In this document: positions 11,191 through 22,224 of the stretch, piece by piece
How the letters are laid out: each line of letters opens with the position of its first letter
How positions within the stretch are numbered: the first letter of the stretch is position 1
Assembly (NCBI GenBank): GCA_038277395.1
Contig: CM076193.1
Coordinates: forward strand, 171,966,711 to 172,030,710
Direction of reading: 5' to 3'
DNA: 64,000 nucleotides
DNA from: Dryocosmus kuriphilus
Lineage: Eukaryota > Arthropoda > Insecta > Hymenoptera > Cynipidae
The notes under the pieces: model-generated
Seen by the model: only the letters and a program-made list of their open reading frames with translations
Databases searched by the model: none
What the model was told of the DNA's origin: nothing
Made by a program: the position numbers and the translations under genes

Positions 11191-11847
11191 TTAATTTTAC
11201 TTACTAATGAACTCCATGAATAAGTGTAAATAATTATATATAAAAATGGATAGTTTCAATTAATGTCAAAAAAACCAAGCGAAACGGTATACCATATTAT
11301 GAAAACTTTCCATTTTTCTCCACAGGATATATAAAAACTTAAAAAAATTAAAAATGTAATAAGTCTTCAAAAAAAATTCGAGCAAAATATTGAAAATTAA
11401 ATTTTCCCACCAGCGAACAAGCGCATACTCTACGCTCTACGCAATCTACTGTCCCACGCGCTTACCACAAAAAGCATACGCACACGAAGATAGTTAAATT
11501 GACAGCGCGCTTTGCTCATCATCACTAAACTGAACCAAAGATATCTTTAACATGAACTTTGCTTTTCGCGAGAGATAAAGCAATGTTGAACGGTGACGCT
11601 GGTATAAGTAAAGTTGCAAATGTAGTAAGTTTTACGCCACGGTGTTTAAGCTGTGAAAAATAATACCGGGCACCGTAAGACCGTAATACCGTAAGACGTG
11701 CGCTATAGGCGCGCTCATACTTCGCGCGAAGCGCGGCCGAGCGCGTAACTCGAGGTGAACAACGTATCGAGCGCGAAGCGCGAGTGCCATCAGACGCGCG
11801 CCCCAGGCGCGCTCATACTTCGCGCGATGAGAATGTGCCCGCGAAGC
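11186..11847. other. No gene; short GC-rich direct repeat
   Basis: An AT-rich stretch followed by CpG-rich sequence. A 38-base segment at 11695-11732 is partly repeated at 11793-11830 (shared core AGGCGCGCTCATACTTCGCG). The sequence probably belongs to the mariner-type remnant that follows or to an older element. Confidence 0.4.
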
Positions 11848-12045
11848 GGGCAGATTTTTTTATTCTCAAAAGTGAAATCCTCCCTCAAAGGACATCACCA
11901 TGAGACCCTAAGTGCCGTCAAAGAAGCTTGCACGCGTACCCTTAAGGACCTTCCAGAATCCGCCTACCAGGGAGCCTTCGAGTCGTGGAAAAGCCGCTGG
12001 CGAAACTGTGTACACGCTCAAAGGAAGTACTTTGAAGAATTTTAG
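11848..12045 (+). pseudogene. Tc1/mariner-superfamily transposase, C-terminal fragment
   Basis: About 60 residues, from FLFSKVKSSLKGHHHE to ESWKSRWRNCVHAQRKYFEEF followed by a stop, match the C-terminal end of mariner-type transposases (recall: final W..RW..C....G.YFE pattern). No catalytic domain is present upstream; the sequence before it is GC-rich and non-coding. It is a 5'-truncated or internally deleted copy, unrelated at this level to the two mariner copies further right, which end GKCIASEGKYFE. Confidence 0.7.
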
Positions 12046-14723
12046 AGTTTTGTAGTAAGGCAGGTTTTCACCTTGTGGGGTCAAAAAAATCGATTTTTTT
12101 TTGTCTTATCGTGTAGATATATGTTCCAAAAATGTGCTGTAGAAGTTTCAGATCGAAATCTGAAAAATTTCGAAAGTTATAGCCCGTTACATACAGCACT
12201 GTCGAGCACCGGCCGAGCGCGCTTTGGCGCTCTCCCGCGGTGAAACAGGTTTCGGCGTCAATAGCTTTTTTCCAACGAATGGAAGTCATGAAATGCTAAA
12301 AAATGTTTGGGAAATATATACCCACACTGAAATGTACATTGGGATGTGCTTGTGTGTGTTTGTGCTGCGCGCGCATGCGCAGAATGTGGGGAAACAGCTG
12401 CGCGTGCTTAGTTGTCAATAGCGAGCGTAAACATCGGACGCGTTGTTACAAATTTCGTATTTTTGAAAAAATCGCGATGGAGAAAACGCCATCATATTTA
12501 AGTAACCCAACCGTACGTGACAATTAATAATTTCGATGTTTATAAAGTGTATAATAACCAAAAAGACTAATTTGTGTGTGAAAGCGGATTGTTCGAGTGC
12601 GTGCACGCGTCTGTGACGCTCATGTTTCGTTACATTCGCTTCGCATCTTCGCGCGTGGTAACGCGCGCATGAATGATAATTTTCATTATTTCTAACTTTT
12701 AATGAAAATTATTAATGTTTTTCCAGATATATTCAGTATGATGAATCGGACGAAAATTTGACAAGCCAAGGAATTGGCCACTCAGTACGATAATGTAGAT
12801 GAAGCTGCGGAGCAAGCGCAAGACGAAGACACACAATCGAACATTGTGACGCTGTAAAATTCATTAAAATTTGACAACTCACAAATTTATAATATTTTCA
12901 AATTTTATTTAAATATTCTTAATTTAGATTAACTTCAGAATTTATTATTTAATTTTGAAATTTTAGAAGTTACTAGATACTTCAAGACATGGATGAACTA
13001 ATTTATAATCTCTAACTTTAAGAATAATTGTCTGTTTTCACTATTTTACGTAAATTTCGATTTTGGAGCCACTGGTTTAAGCAAATCTCATTTGTCTACT
13101 TCTTGCCGATTTGTATGTTCCCGCCAATTCCATCCTAACCTGGCAAAGCTTTAGTAATTACTTCTGGTATCATCACAAATGGCTTGGACACTTTGAAATG
13201 CCAACTACGTTACTGCTGCTTTTTCTGCATTTTGATGTATGTCTGACTTCTTCACCTGGCGTGAAATTCAATTTACTTCTAAATTTGGAAGATTCATCCT
13301 GATTCAAACTCTTGCTGTTTAAAGCCTCTTGTGCTGAGGATAACCAAAGCCCAATTTTGCCATGTCAATGTTCGTGGTGCTGAATCTCATCGTGTTGAAG
13401 ATTATTAGCCACCTTGTTTGACATGAATTATTATTGGAGAAGTAGCTACTTTGAATTACATCTAGACCGAATTAGTTGAAATGTTCCATTTACTAATTCA
13501 GAAGTAATTATTTGAATTTGAATATTACACCTGAATATATCCGGAACTATCGGAAATTGTCGAACGTCGATCAATCAGAAGAAAGACAAAATCCTGTCCG
13601 TAACTAGGCAGCGGACGTCGTTAAGGAAGAAAACAACTACCACCATCTTGATACATTTGTAAAATAGCTCCTAAGGAAGACAGCTCGTCCCGAAGGGTTT
13701 GACGATACAGAATTTATTATTATTTGGAAGCAAATACGGATTCAGAATTTACGATACAGAATTTTATTATTACTTGAAAATATTGAACTGCAAATACAGA
13801 TTCAGAATTTATGAAGACTTAAAATTGACTTATTTTCTGCCTGTAAAGAAAAAAATACAAGGTTTGCTGGGATTTCATTTTATTTTATAATCGATTCGAG
13901 AAATCATGTTTATTTTATTTTTTTTATATTAAGCTTTATCATTCAGAATTTTTAATGGCTTAAATTCAGAGTTCACTTGATTGGATTTATTGTGAAATTT
14001 TGACATGTATTCTCTTGGGTGAACTTTTTTTTGTTATTTTGAGTTGAGAAACTAGTTTCGATCTTTGCAATTGTCCGACCATGTGAATTATCAAAAACTG
14101 TATTAATTAATTCATCCCGTCTTCAAGTATGAAACAAATGTCCAATTAATTTAAGTTAATTGAATAAGAATTTTCTTATAATTCCTAATATTCAGAATGT
14201 ATCTGACCAAAATAGTTACAATTGAAAGCATTCTGAATATTCAAAACGTTGCCTAACCTAAAATATTTAGAAATCTTTTCTATTTGAGAAGATATTCAGA
14301 ATATCTAGAATCGAATATTTTAGGTTAACTTCTAAAATATGTTCAGAATCACATTTCAAATTATGTACTCGTAAATTAGAAGAACTACAATTTAACCTCA
14401 ACCTTCAAATTTTGTCATAACCTTGGAATAAAATCCAATTTCTGTTATTTGGTTGACTATTATTTGTGACTATGAAATAGGATAATCTTTTCAGTTAATA
14501 AGAACACCGTCCTCTACCATTATCAGGAATTAGAAATTGAGCTAGCTAACAATTTCCGGAAGAGTACTTAATGAATTAATTGAGATTAATATTTTTGAGT
14601 CGACCGTCCATCCAGAGCCAAGGGACCGAAGGTCACGGTCTGCTGTGGATTTTACCTGCGCTCCGAAACGTGAGACGCTTAATGCGAGAAAGCCGATCGA
14701 ATCGCGGAGCGTTTTATTCACCG
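12046..14723. other. Intergenic, old repeat debris
   Basis: No credible coding frame over about 2.7 kb. 12190-12670 is CpG-rich with GCGCGCATGCGC-type palindromes, and 12680-12720 can fold (ATGATAATTTTCATTATT). 13690-13820 contains partial repeats of a GATTCAGAATTTA block. 12735-12850 has a short acidic frame that could be the start of a decayed transposase. None of this supports a firm call. Confidence 0.4.
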
Positions 14724-14764
14724 ATGAAAGGACCCCGCACAAAATACTAAGAAAAAAGTATACA

Positions 14765-15153
14765 GTCATTCGAGCCAAAACCAATCGGAATGTATTCTTT
14801 GAAGTACCCTGAATAAAAGTTTTTATATACACTATGCCCCAAAAGCCCTTAGATTTTGAGTTAAGGGCATTTGAAGGTCAAAACTCAGCGTTCAGTCATT
14901 CGAACCAAAACCAATCGGAATGTATTCTTTGAGGTACCCTGAATAAAAGTTCTTATATACACTGGGTTCCAAAAGTCCTTAGATTTTGAGATAAGGGCAT
15001 TTGAAGGTCAAAACTCAGCGTTCAGTCATTCGAGACAAAACCACTCGGAATGTTTTCTTTGCAATACTCTGAATAAAAGTTCTTATATGTCCTATAGTCC
15101 AAAAGTCCTTAGTTTTTTGTCTTCATGACATTTGAACGTCAAAAAGTGAAGAT
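14765..15153. repeat. Left subterminal tandem repeat, three units of 130 bp
   Basis: Units begin at 14765, 14895 and 15025, each starting with GTCATTCGA and including CAATCGGAATGTATTCTTTG and AAGGTCAAAACTCAGCG. The third unit is the most diverged. Confidence 0.9.
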
Positions 15154-15575
15154 GTGTATTCTAAAAGCATCAACCTCTAAGCGCTGCTCATGTAAATCAA
15201 GAAAAAACTTCGTATGAGTATACGAAAATCATTTACTTTTGCATTACTATATGTTTATTTATTTTGTGTTTGTGTTCTTAAGAAATCGTTTTTCAACTGT
15301 CAGATACTCGTTTACTAGGGGACGTCGATTGATTTTCAGAGTCCTCCAAAGATTTGAATTGTATTTTTATTTCATTTGTACTTGACTATTATGTACTAAA
15401 ATGTGCATTACGTCAATATAATTATAATTATTTCATAAAAGTATGTTTTGAATACATGAATAATATTCTTCGAAGATAGTTGCTGACTCGGTTGCCGATA
15501 TATCATCACACGTTATATATGAGTTGATTTAAGTTTTGTAATGTAATAAGACGTATAAAAAGTTTTCGTTCAGCA

Positions 15576-17635
15576 ATGGCTGCTCGGATAACTTGTCACA
15601 TTTGTGGCAATGCTTTTCCTCCCAGAGGAATGATACTGTTGACAAATATAGAAGATGAAAATTACTTGGACATCGCTTTTACCCGTCGCAATGAAGCTGG
15701 TTTGCCCGAAGCTCCTATACTTCCTGATACACGAGCTTGTCTCAATTGCAATATCGGGATACGCAGAGAAATAGCTTTGATGCTAGAAGATCCAGATTTA
15801 TTGAGACTTAATGTTCTTTCTCATTATCGCTATCCTTATTGTCTCGTATGCCGAGGGGGTAACGATGTACATAGATTATAGAATGTAGGATTGATATTTT
15901 TGTAAAAAGGAATATTTATGTACCATCACATGCAGTATGTTGCAATAATCATTTAAATACAAGAGGATTACTCCCATATAATGTGATTCAAGAGTTAAGA
16001 TATGTAAACCGACCATATACTATTAGAGGACCTGATTTGTATGCATTTCTTCAAGCAATGAGAGAAGAAATAGCTTTGAGTGGGAGGCGTAGATATGAAG
16101 ATGAAAATGGTCTATCAGATGAAGAATTTAGATCCATATGTCCGATTTCGAAGGCTGAATTTAATGATCTTTTTACATACTGTGATCCTGTTCCTATACC
16201 AGGTGGCCATAGGTACGTAAGAAAGAAAGACCTTTTATGTTTTTTATGTAAGTTAAGACAAGGCTTAAGTGATGAATTTTTATGTGTTATGTTTCAGTAT
16301 TCTTCATGACAGAATACAAGTCTTGCAATATCTACAGTGAGACAATCATTGATGTTGAGATTTGTACCTGAAAATATTGGATTTCAATCAATAACAAGAG
16401 AAGACTTTATTAGAAACCATGTGACAGATTTTTCGAATCGTTTGTACAATCAAACTCCAGAAGACCCAAAAGCAATTGTCTACAATGATTGTACTTATCT
16501 GTATATAGAGAAAAGTTCATGTTTTAAAGCATTAAGGCAGTCATTCTGTGTACACAAAGGTCGTCATGCGTTAAAACCGCCTTTGCTGGTTGCTTCGATA
16601 GGTCGCATCCTTGATATTCAAGGGCCATACTTTTCAAATGCTGCAAATAGCGATGGTAGAATCCTCTTGAATCAATTCGATTTAGACGTTGACGGAATGC
16701 GCGAGTGGTTTAGGCGAGGCGATATTTTCGTTCTCGATTGTGGTTATCGTGCAACTATTGCAATTTTAGAAAGACTCGGTATAACTACAAAAATGCCATC
16801 TCTTTTGAGACCAAATCAGAACCAGATATCTACTCAAGAAGCAAATCACTCTCGTATTGTTACCAAAACTAGATGGATAGTGGAAGCGCGTAATGGTCAC
16901 TTGAAAAGCATCTTAAAGTTCTTTGCTAATACTATTTCTACAAGTCACATTCCCAAGTTGAATGATTTTCTCCGAATAGCAGGAGCTATAATCAATAAGT
17001 ATTTTAATGAGATAGAAATGGCAGATGCAAATGAGCAGTTAGCCGCAGAAATGTTAAACAGGTTTGATGACGTTCATGTTCTTCAAGCAAGAGTAGAAGT
17101 TGAAAATCTGAGACGAAGGCGCGCACAATGGGTTCGGTTGACTCCCAACCATCTGCCTTTATTTCCTGCATTAACATTGGAATATTTGCATGAGTTTACT
17201 ATAGGAACTTATCAAGTTGAGCTTGCTCCATCGTACATTCAAGATAGTACTTTGAGAGTTCCAAATGAAGATGAAGACGAAGAGGATCAGCTCTTCGAAA
17301 TTGATCAAAGGACTAACGAGCCTGTATTTCCCAGAGTAAGGATATCTTCTCGATTCAGAAATGCCACTCAGTATAATGTCTGGATATCTTTCAACGAAGA
17401 GTACAATGGCAATGAAGGTGGAGAGGAACCTATCCTTGGTTATTATTGCACATGCAGATCTGTGGCACGAACTCTCGGAACCTGTGCTCACATAGCATCT
17501 ATTCTTTGGTACCTAGGGTATGCTCGACATGAACCAAATGTATCTTACCCCTCTCTTCGAGTTTTGCAATCAGTACAAAATGTAGGTATGGATATAAATC
17601 AGTTCGAAATAATAGATCCGTTGCAGAATAATTGA
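15576..17635 (+). pseudogene. ISL2EU-like DDE transposase with zinc fingers
   Basis: The gene starts MAARITCHICGNAF. The N-terminus carries several Cys pairs (CHICG, CLNC, CLVC) and, after a one-base frameshift at 15872-15881, CCNNHLN, suggesting a zinc-binding DNA-recognition module. In-frame TGA at 16307-16309 interrupts it again. The catalytic part follows: YNDCTYLYIEKSS (Asp), HALKPPLLVASIGRILD, GDIFVLDCGYRATI (Asp) and KTRWIVEARNGHLK (Glu), the pattern of DDE transposases of this group. An acidic stretch (NEDEDEEDQLFE) and a SWIM-type zinc finger, CTCRSVARTLGTCAHI, lie near the C-terminus. The reconstructed length would be near 690 residues, and two lesions make it inactive. SWIM fingers in transposases are known from several DDE families. 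Confidence 0.78.
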
Positions 17636-17904
17636 AAAATACCATAGTTATGATGATAAATCTTTCTGAAATAATAATCGATAAACAAAAAAAGCCACAA
17701 AAAGTAAAAAAAAATCAAAAAAACAAAAAACAAAAAAAAAAAACAAAAACGATGGAGTCAAAAACCTGTCACGTCCACGTCTTTGATTCTGGGTAATGCT
17801 AAGAACAGGTTATTAGATTACTGGGTTATTAAAGTATCTTTGATTTTATTATCTTACTATTCATCCATTTGATTAAAATGATTAAAATCTCCATTTTTAA
17901 CATT

Positions 17905-18149
17905 CAAATGACCTTATCCCAAAGTCTAAGTACTTTTGGAACCTAATGTACAACAGAACTTTTATTCAGGGTACCTCAAAGAATACATTCTGATTGGTTT
18001 TGGCTCGAATGACTGAACGCTGAGTTTTGACCTTCAAATGCCCTTATCTCAAAATCAAAGGGCTTTTGGGGCATAGTGTATATAAAAACTTTTATTCAGG
18101 GTACTTCAAAGAATACCTTCCGATTGGTTTTGGTTCGAATGACTGTATA
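17905..18149. repeat. Right subterminal repeat, nearly two units, inverted to the left end
   Basis: The same 130-bp unit as at the left terminus, in reverse complement. One unit is complete and one partial, so the two ends differ in copy number. Confidence 0.88.
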
Positions 18150-18357
18150 CTTTTATCTTAGTATTTTTTGCGGGGTCCTTTGCATTTTTTATATTATTTC
18201 TAACCTGATCAGGACTTTAGCTGACTATTTTTGTGTAAGATAACCTATATACATAACAAAAAAAAAAAGTTTTTGCAAATTCTATAGAGGCTATTTTTAA
18301 TGAAAAATTGCGTGATATATTCACATTTGTGCAAAACTACAAATAAACATTCCTATT

Positions 18358-18774
18358 ATGCAACAAGTTGTCGATTCCGTGTGGGCGGCACTACATACCG
18401 CCCGTTGGCGGTCTACTTCGCATAGTACATGCCAGTGCCCGAGGGTTAAAACATCGACACTGAATGTTCTTAGGTGTCCACGCAAGATGAAGGATGCAAA
18501 TTCAGATTATTTAACACACCATATCTGTAATTTTGTGAACTTCACTATTCAGCACAGAATGTTGATTAATGTCAACGGAAAGTTATACCCGGCAGCAACA
18601 ATTGATTGGAGGAAACTCTGTGATCAAGAAGAAGAGAGGAATCATCAAAGATATTTGATCAATGAGCCTCTTAACACTTTAAACTTGAAACAGGATTCGA
18701 AAACAAAGAGAGAGTCAATTAAACCTCCTTGTACACAAGGAAACTGGCAGCGTGACCAAGCCCTGCGATCATAG
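18358..18774 (+). other. Unrecognised open frame
   Basis: A 138-codon frame. The first 40 residues look random, but 18490-18774 (DYLTHHICNFVNFTIQHR, NGKLYPAATIDWRKLCDQEE) has plausible protein composition and may be the tail of a decayed element gene. I cannot name it. It ends just before the Penelope fragment. Confidence 0.25.
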
Positions 18775-18800
18775 TCATCATCTCTGTAAAAATAGGCGTA

Positions 18801-19448
18801 ATTTATTCGTTGGTAGATAGAGCCATAAAGTTAGCAGACAAAAAGTACCATAAGGATAATTTAGCTTTAGTCAAAAGAACTTTAATAAAAAACGGATATC
18901 CGGAAGAGCTTATAGACTGTAAAATTAAATTAAGATTACAACAAATTTTTAATGTCAGTAATAACACGAATAAGTGGGAATGAAAATGATTTTGAGCCAA
19001 AAAAGGTGATTGTTGTTATACGTTGACAATTTTTCTAACAAAATTAAAAACATTTTTAAGGACTCAAAATAATCAATAAAAACTATATAAATCTACAAAG
19101 GATCCCATAAAAAAAGAGCACAAAACGAAGGTCATCTACCAGTTAACTTGTAATCAATGTGGCTGGGTCTATATAGGTCAAACAAAAAGAGAACTTATGG
19201 TTAGAGTAAATGAACACAAAAAGGATGTTGAGAATTTTTATACAAAAACAGCTTTAGGAAAACACGCTATTTCCATGTTCCACACCTTTGACTTCAAGAA
19301 TCCAATCATTCTAGCTACTGAAAAAAAAGCGAAAAGAGAGATTCTGGAAATGATCAATATAATTAGAAATAAAAAGTCATTCAATTTACGCACAGCCATT
19401 AAAGGATTTATCACCTTATATCATAACTTAATTTTCACTAAAAAATAA
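18801..19448 (+). pseudogene. Penelope polymerase C-terminus with GIY-YIG endonuclease
   Basis: YSLVDRAIKLADKKYHKDN and IKNGYPEELI (18804-18920) match the region between reverse transcriptase and endonuclease of Penelope-like elements. After frame changes, YVDNFSNKIKNIF follows near 19020. VIYQLTCNQCGWVYIGQTKR at about 19132-19191 is the GIY-YIG motif (here WVYIG) preceded by the Cys pair typical of the family; RVNEH carries the conserved Arg and His. The last open part runs 19197-19448. The nuclease nicks target DNA to prime reverse transcription. Multiple frameshifts make it a pseudogene. Confidence 0.75.
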
Positions 19449-20457
19449 AAATAAAGGTAAGTTTTTTTTTCAAAAGAATTTTGCAACATGAATCAATTAT
19501 TTACAGTTACAATTTCAAATTAATTAATTTTGATTTAAAAAGAGGAAGTCATGTCACTGTGCTCACGTGTTCATTATAACTCGTGCTACGGTGACCTACA
19601 CCCTCTAGAAATAATTTACTTCAGTACATAACCTCACAATGCAGGCCATGCTGTTTCCCGCGTTGGTCCTGCTTTTTTATTTTAATTTTTATTAAAATTC
19701 TCACCACAATCTTTTTGTTTAACTGAATGAAAAAGGATCTGGATTTGTTTTTGGAAAAACCATTTATTATTAAAACAAACACAACTCTCAATATGCAATT
19801 TTTAAAGTAAAGACTAAATAACACACTACAATTTCAAGGTAACATCTCTCATTATTCCTTTCTTTTTTCTACCACTATTCTCTCTTTTAGATATATAAAA
19901 ACCTATATGGACTCACTTAACCCATTGTGGTCACACCTCCGAATAATAACGTGTTGGTCATAAGGGGTCAGGTGGACCCCACGCGGAAAAACCGTTGCTC
20001 CTTCTATTTAATCTATCGACTTAAAATTTCTACTGAACTTAGTTTAAGGTCTCTTTTTTAAGATCCAAGAGGCTTCTTTCCTTTTTCAAAAATGTTTTCA
20101 TAGTGAAAAATACGCGGAAAATTTTTCTTCAAAATTTTCACTTTTTTCACATAAAATTCAAAAACAGTTCAATTTTTGAGATAGAGTGGAAATATTTTTG
20201 GTTTGTACTTGCAAGATAGTATAGTTTTAAGAAAAAAATAATTTATAATGATCCGTCGAAAAAAGCGTATTAATTTTGATGGTTGAAGTGAGCAGTTTTG
20301 GTGAAATTTGTTAAATTAAAGAGGTGAGCGTTAACATGAAATATAACACAAAAAATTTTTTTTAAAGAAAATTGATTCATTTTATCAACAAAAATAGTAG
20401 AAAAATACAATAGAGTTATAATAAGTTCATACAAAAATTATTAACCTACACCAAGGC

Positions 20458-20600
20458 ACTCTAAACACATGTACGTACGATGGTTTTCGCACATTGGTCA
20501 GAGACATGATGGTCATTGCATCTTTATCTTCTTATCCTGGCCGCGCTTACACAAACTACATCTCTTCCTTTTCGAAAATTCCATTCCTTCTTCCTCGGAG
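20458..20600 (-). pseudogene. piggyBac transposase, C-terminal cysteine-rich domain
   Basis: On the minus strand, RKRCSLCKRGQDKKIKMQ followed (after a stop) by PSC, PMCENH and MCLECL has the Cys/His spacing of the C-terminal zinc-binding domain that recognises piggyBac ends. One stop replaces an expected Cys position, so it is decayed. Confidence 0.6.
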
Positions 20601-20623
20601 AATGGTACTCCTACATTGATCCC

Positions 20624-20696
20624 GAGAATAGACGAGAATAGACGAGATTAGACGTGGATAGACGATAATAGAGGAGGATAGACGAGAATAGACGGG
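20624..20696. repeat. GAGAATAGAC minisatellite at an internal deletion joint
   Basis: About seven 10-base units (GAGAATAGAC with variants) occupy the place where the transposase catalytic domain should be. Confidence 0.85.
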
Positions 20697-20697
20697 C

Positions 20698-20955
20698 TGG
20701 TAACGACGCACTCTCGAGCTCGTCCTCCATTTCTTCATCAGATTCTGCAGCATATTCTTCAGCTTCATCTTTAAAATCTGAATGATCTGACTCTTCTGAA
20801 ACGTGATCTTCGGCTTCAGAGCCTTCGCCATCAAAAAATTCCTCCTCGTCGTTTTCAACGAGGAACTTTGTGATCGTCTGACCTCGAAGATTGTACATCT
20901 CTATAAACGTTAAAAAATCGTACTTGGAGAGAAAAAAAAAATCCATCACGCACAC
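20698..20955 (-). pseudogene. piggyBac transposase, acidic N-terminus
   Basis: MYNLRGQTITKFLVEN is followed by a long run of Asp, Glu and Ser (EEEFFDGEGSEAEDHVSEES and onward). Acidic N-termini of this kind precede the DDE domain in piggyBac transposases. The frame runs into the minisatellite at 20697 and loses homology. The exact start is unsure; Met near 20898 or 20955 are both possible. Confidence 0.6.
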
Positions 20956-21492
20956 AAATACGTTCTGAAGATTATTTTAAAACACTATTTAATTAAATTT
21001 ATTAAAAAATTTTTTTTTTCCAACTTTCAATCACACTGGTCACAAGGGGTCAGTGGGACCCCACCATAAAAGACGTCCGTACAAATCAAATTCTACAACA
21101 CGACTGAAGCCACGCCGACCTTTGCCACGTGTTGGTAGTTTTAAAGGAGCCTCATATCAATAACAGATGGCGCCACATATTTCATTTTGATCAGACACAT
21201 CTTAGATATTAGACTTCAAACTTCGCCTGGGACAGCTGGACCCCATATGACCACAACGGGTTAATATTTCAGATGTACTCTTAATTTGTTCATATTTATT
21301 TCAAAGTTTTTTTGAGGTTGATTCTATGAAGTAATCCTTATTCTGACATACATATGGAATTAATTCAACCGAATTTTTAAATTACTTTCAAGAAAGTTCC
21401 TTTTCGACAATGATCCGACATGGTATGTACTTCTTCGTATCATATTAAAACATCTTTATAACTATTCTTAACATTTAAATTTCTCCTTAGAG

Positions 21493-21526
21493 TCTCGGAA
21501 GAGGGGCTGGTACTAGCCCGAAACGT
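21493..21526 (+). ncRNA. Degenerate hammerhead-like core in the Penelope 3' end
   Basis: TCGGAAGAG precedes a perfect stem GGGCT/AGCCC with a six-base loop, then CGAAACGTT. The second half is the hammerhead pattern, but the first box departs from CUGANGA by one base. AATAAA follows at about 21549. Confidence 0.35.
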
Positions 21527-21639
21527 TAGAAACACATGTAATGGATCAATAAATATTTTAGACCGTAAAGCCGCAAAAGTTTTTTTCATATTATCACAAC
21601 GGTCGCGCAAGTTTATTAGTTGATGAGACATCAAAGTTA

Positions 21640-22215
21640 TCTTATTTCGACCATCCAGATATAAATATAACAAAATTATACGCACTGTTCCTGGATTATT
21701 ATACTTCAGTTACAGGTAACAAGAATCCTCCGATTGATATTTCAACGTATTCTATTTTTTTCAATCGCAATGTCAACTTCACAATTATAAAACCACGAAC
21801 TGACGTATGCAATATCTGTTATGAAAATGAGAAGAAGGATTTGCCCAATACAGATTTTATAGAACACAAAGAAAGAAAAGATATTTATTTACTGTTAAAA
21901 ACGAAAATGTAATATTACAAGGATTCTTTAAGAAAGGGGGTAACACTGTCTGTAATAGTTTATTACATGTTATCGAAGAAGAACTGAGGCTTGCGTGATA
22001 TAATAAAATTGATTTTATTTTACGATCCTTGCGGGGGACAAAATAAAAATTATCAAGTGATGGCTTTTTTATCCCTATTGTCCCAAAAATTTCAAGTACA
22101 AATTACTCATTTGTACCCTGTTCGGGGACACTCGTACTGTCAGTGCAATAGGAATTTCGGCATGTATGGAAAGACAAAAAAGCAAATGGAAACTATCGAT
22201 ACGGGGTGTATATAA
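21640..22215 (+). pseudogene. Fragment of an unclassified insect transposase-like protein
   Basis: Two pieces in different frames. The first (21640-21910) reads DHPDINITKLYALFLDYYTS, then FFNRNVNFTIIKPRTDVCNI and CYENEKKD. The second (about 22000-22205) has YDPCGGQNKNYQVMAFLS and LYPVRGHSYCQCNRNFG. The combination DVC..C, GGQNKN and PVRGHSY..C.R.FG recurs in many uncharacterised, probably transposon-derived insect proteins with a DDE-like core (recall; no family name I can give with certainty). Stops and a frameshift near 21905 make it a pseudogene. Confidence 0.55.
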
Positions 22216-22222
22216 AACCCCG
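22202..22222 (+). promoter_or_regulatory. TATA box inside a perfect inverted repeat
   Basis: CGGGGT (22202-22207) and ACCCCG (22217-22222) flank TATATAAA. The next 350 bases (22225-22570) are unusually CG-containing for this region and could be the leader of an LTR-type promoter. No coding region follows that I can name. Confidence 0.4.
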
Positions 22223-22224
22223 AA

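Larger units (their letters stand above)
14726..18183 (+). mobile_element. ISL2EU-like DNA transposon with tandem-repeat termini
   Basis: The left end (G)AAAGGACCCCGC at 14726 and the right end GCGGGGTCCTTT(GC) at 18170-18183 are inverted copies, flanked on both sides by AT (14724-14725 and 18184-18185), a possible 2-bp target duplication. The inverted similarity continues about 300 bases inward through 130-bp tandem units. One broken DDE transposase gene lies inside on +. The assignment to the ISL2EU/IS4EU group of Harbinger-related elements is from the transposase motifs and the 2-bp duplication, by recall. 15154-15575 is leader sequence with no gene, and 17690-17755 is an A-rich low-complexity run. 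Confidence 0.75.
19921..21260 (-). mobile_element. Non-autonomous piggyBac derivative
   Basis: Flanked by TTAA at 19917-19920 and 21261-21264. The ends are inverted: CCCATTGTGGTCA on the left and TGACCACAACGGG on the right. Near both ends lies a GGGGTCA...GACCCC palindrome. Reading on the minus strand, the first and last parts of a piggyBac transposase gene remain but the catalytic centre is gone, replaced by a minisatellite. It would need transposase in trans. Confidence 0.85.
18801..21590 (+). mobile_element. Penelope-like element, 3' portion (split by a piggyBac derivative)
   Basis: The end of a Penelope-like retroelement: last part of the polymerase gene with a GIY-YIG endonuclease, a 3' tail, and at about 21490-21560 a hammerhead-like core followed by AATAAA. 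The tail is interrupted at TTAA by the element at 19921-21260. The reverse transcriptase proper is missing on the left, so this copy is 5'-truncated or joined to other debris. 19449-19920 and 21265-21480 are AT-rich tail with no gene. Confidence 0.7.

Noticed and set aside
12224..12606. Several 60-75 codon frames
   Set aside because: CpG-rich repeat sequence, overlapping frames on both strands, no domain features.
17171..17491. Minus-strand 106-codon frame in the ISL2EU-like transposase
   Set aside because: Antisense shadow of a clearly coding region.
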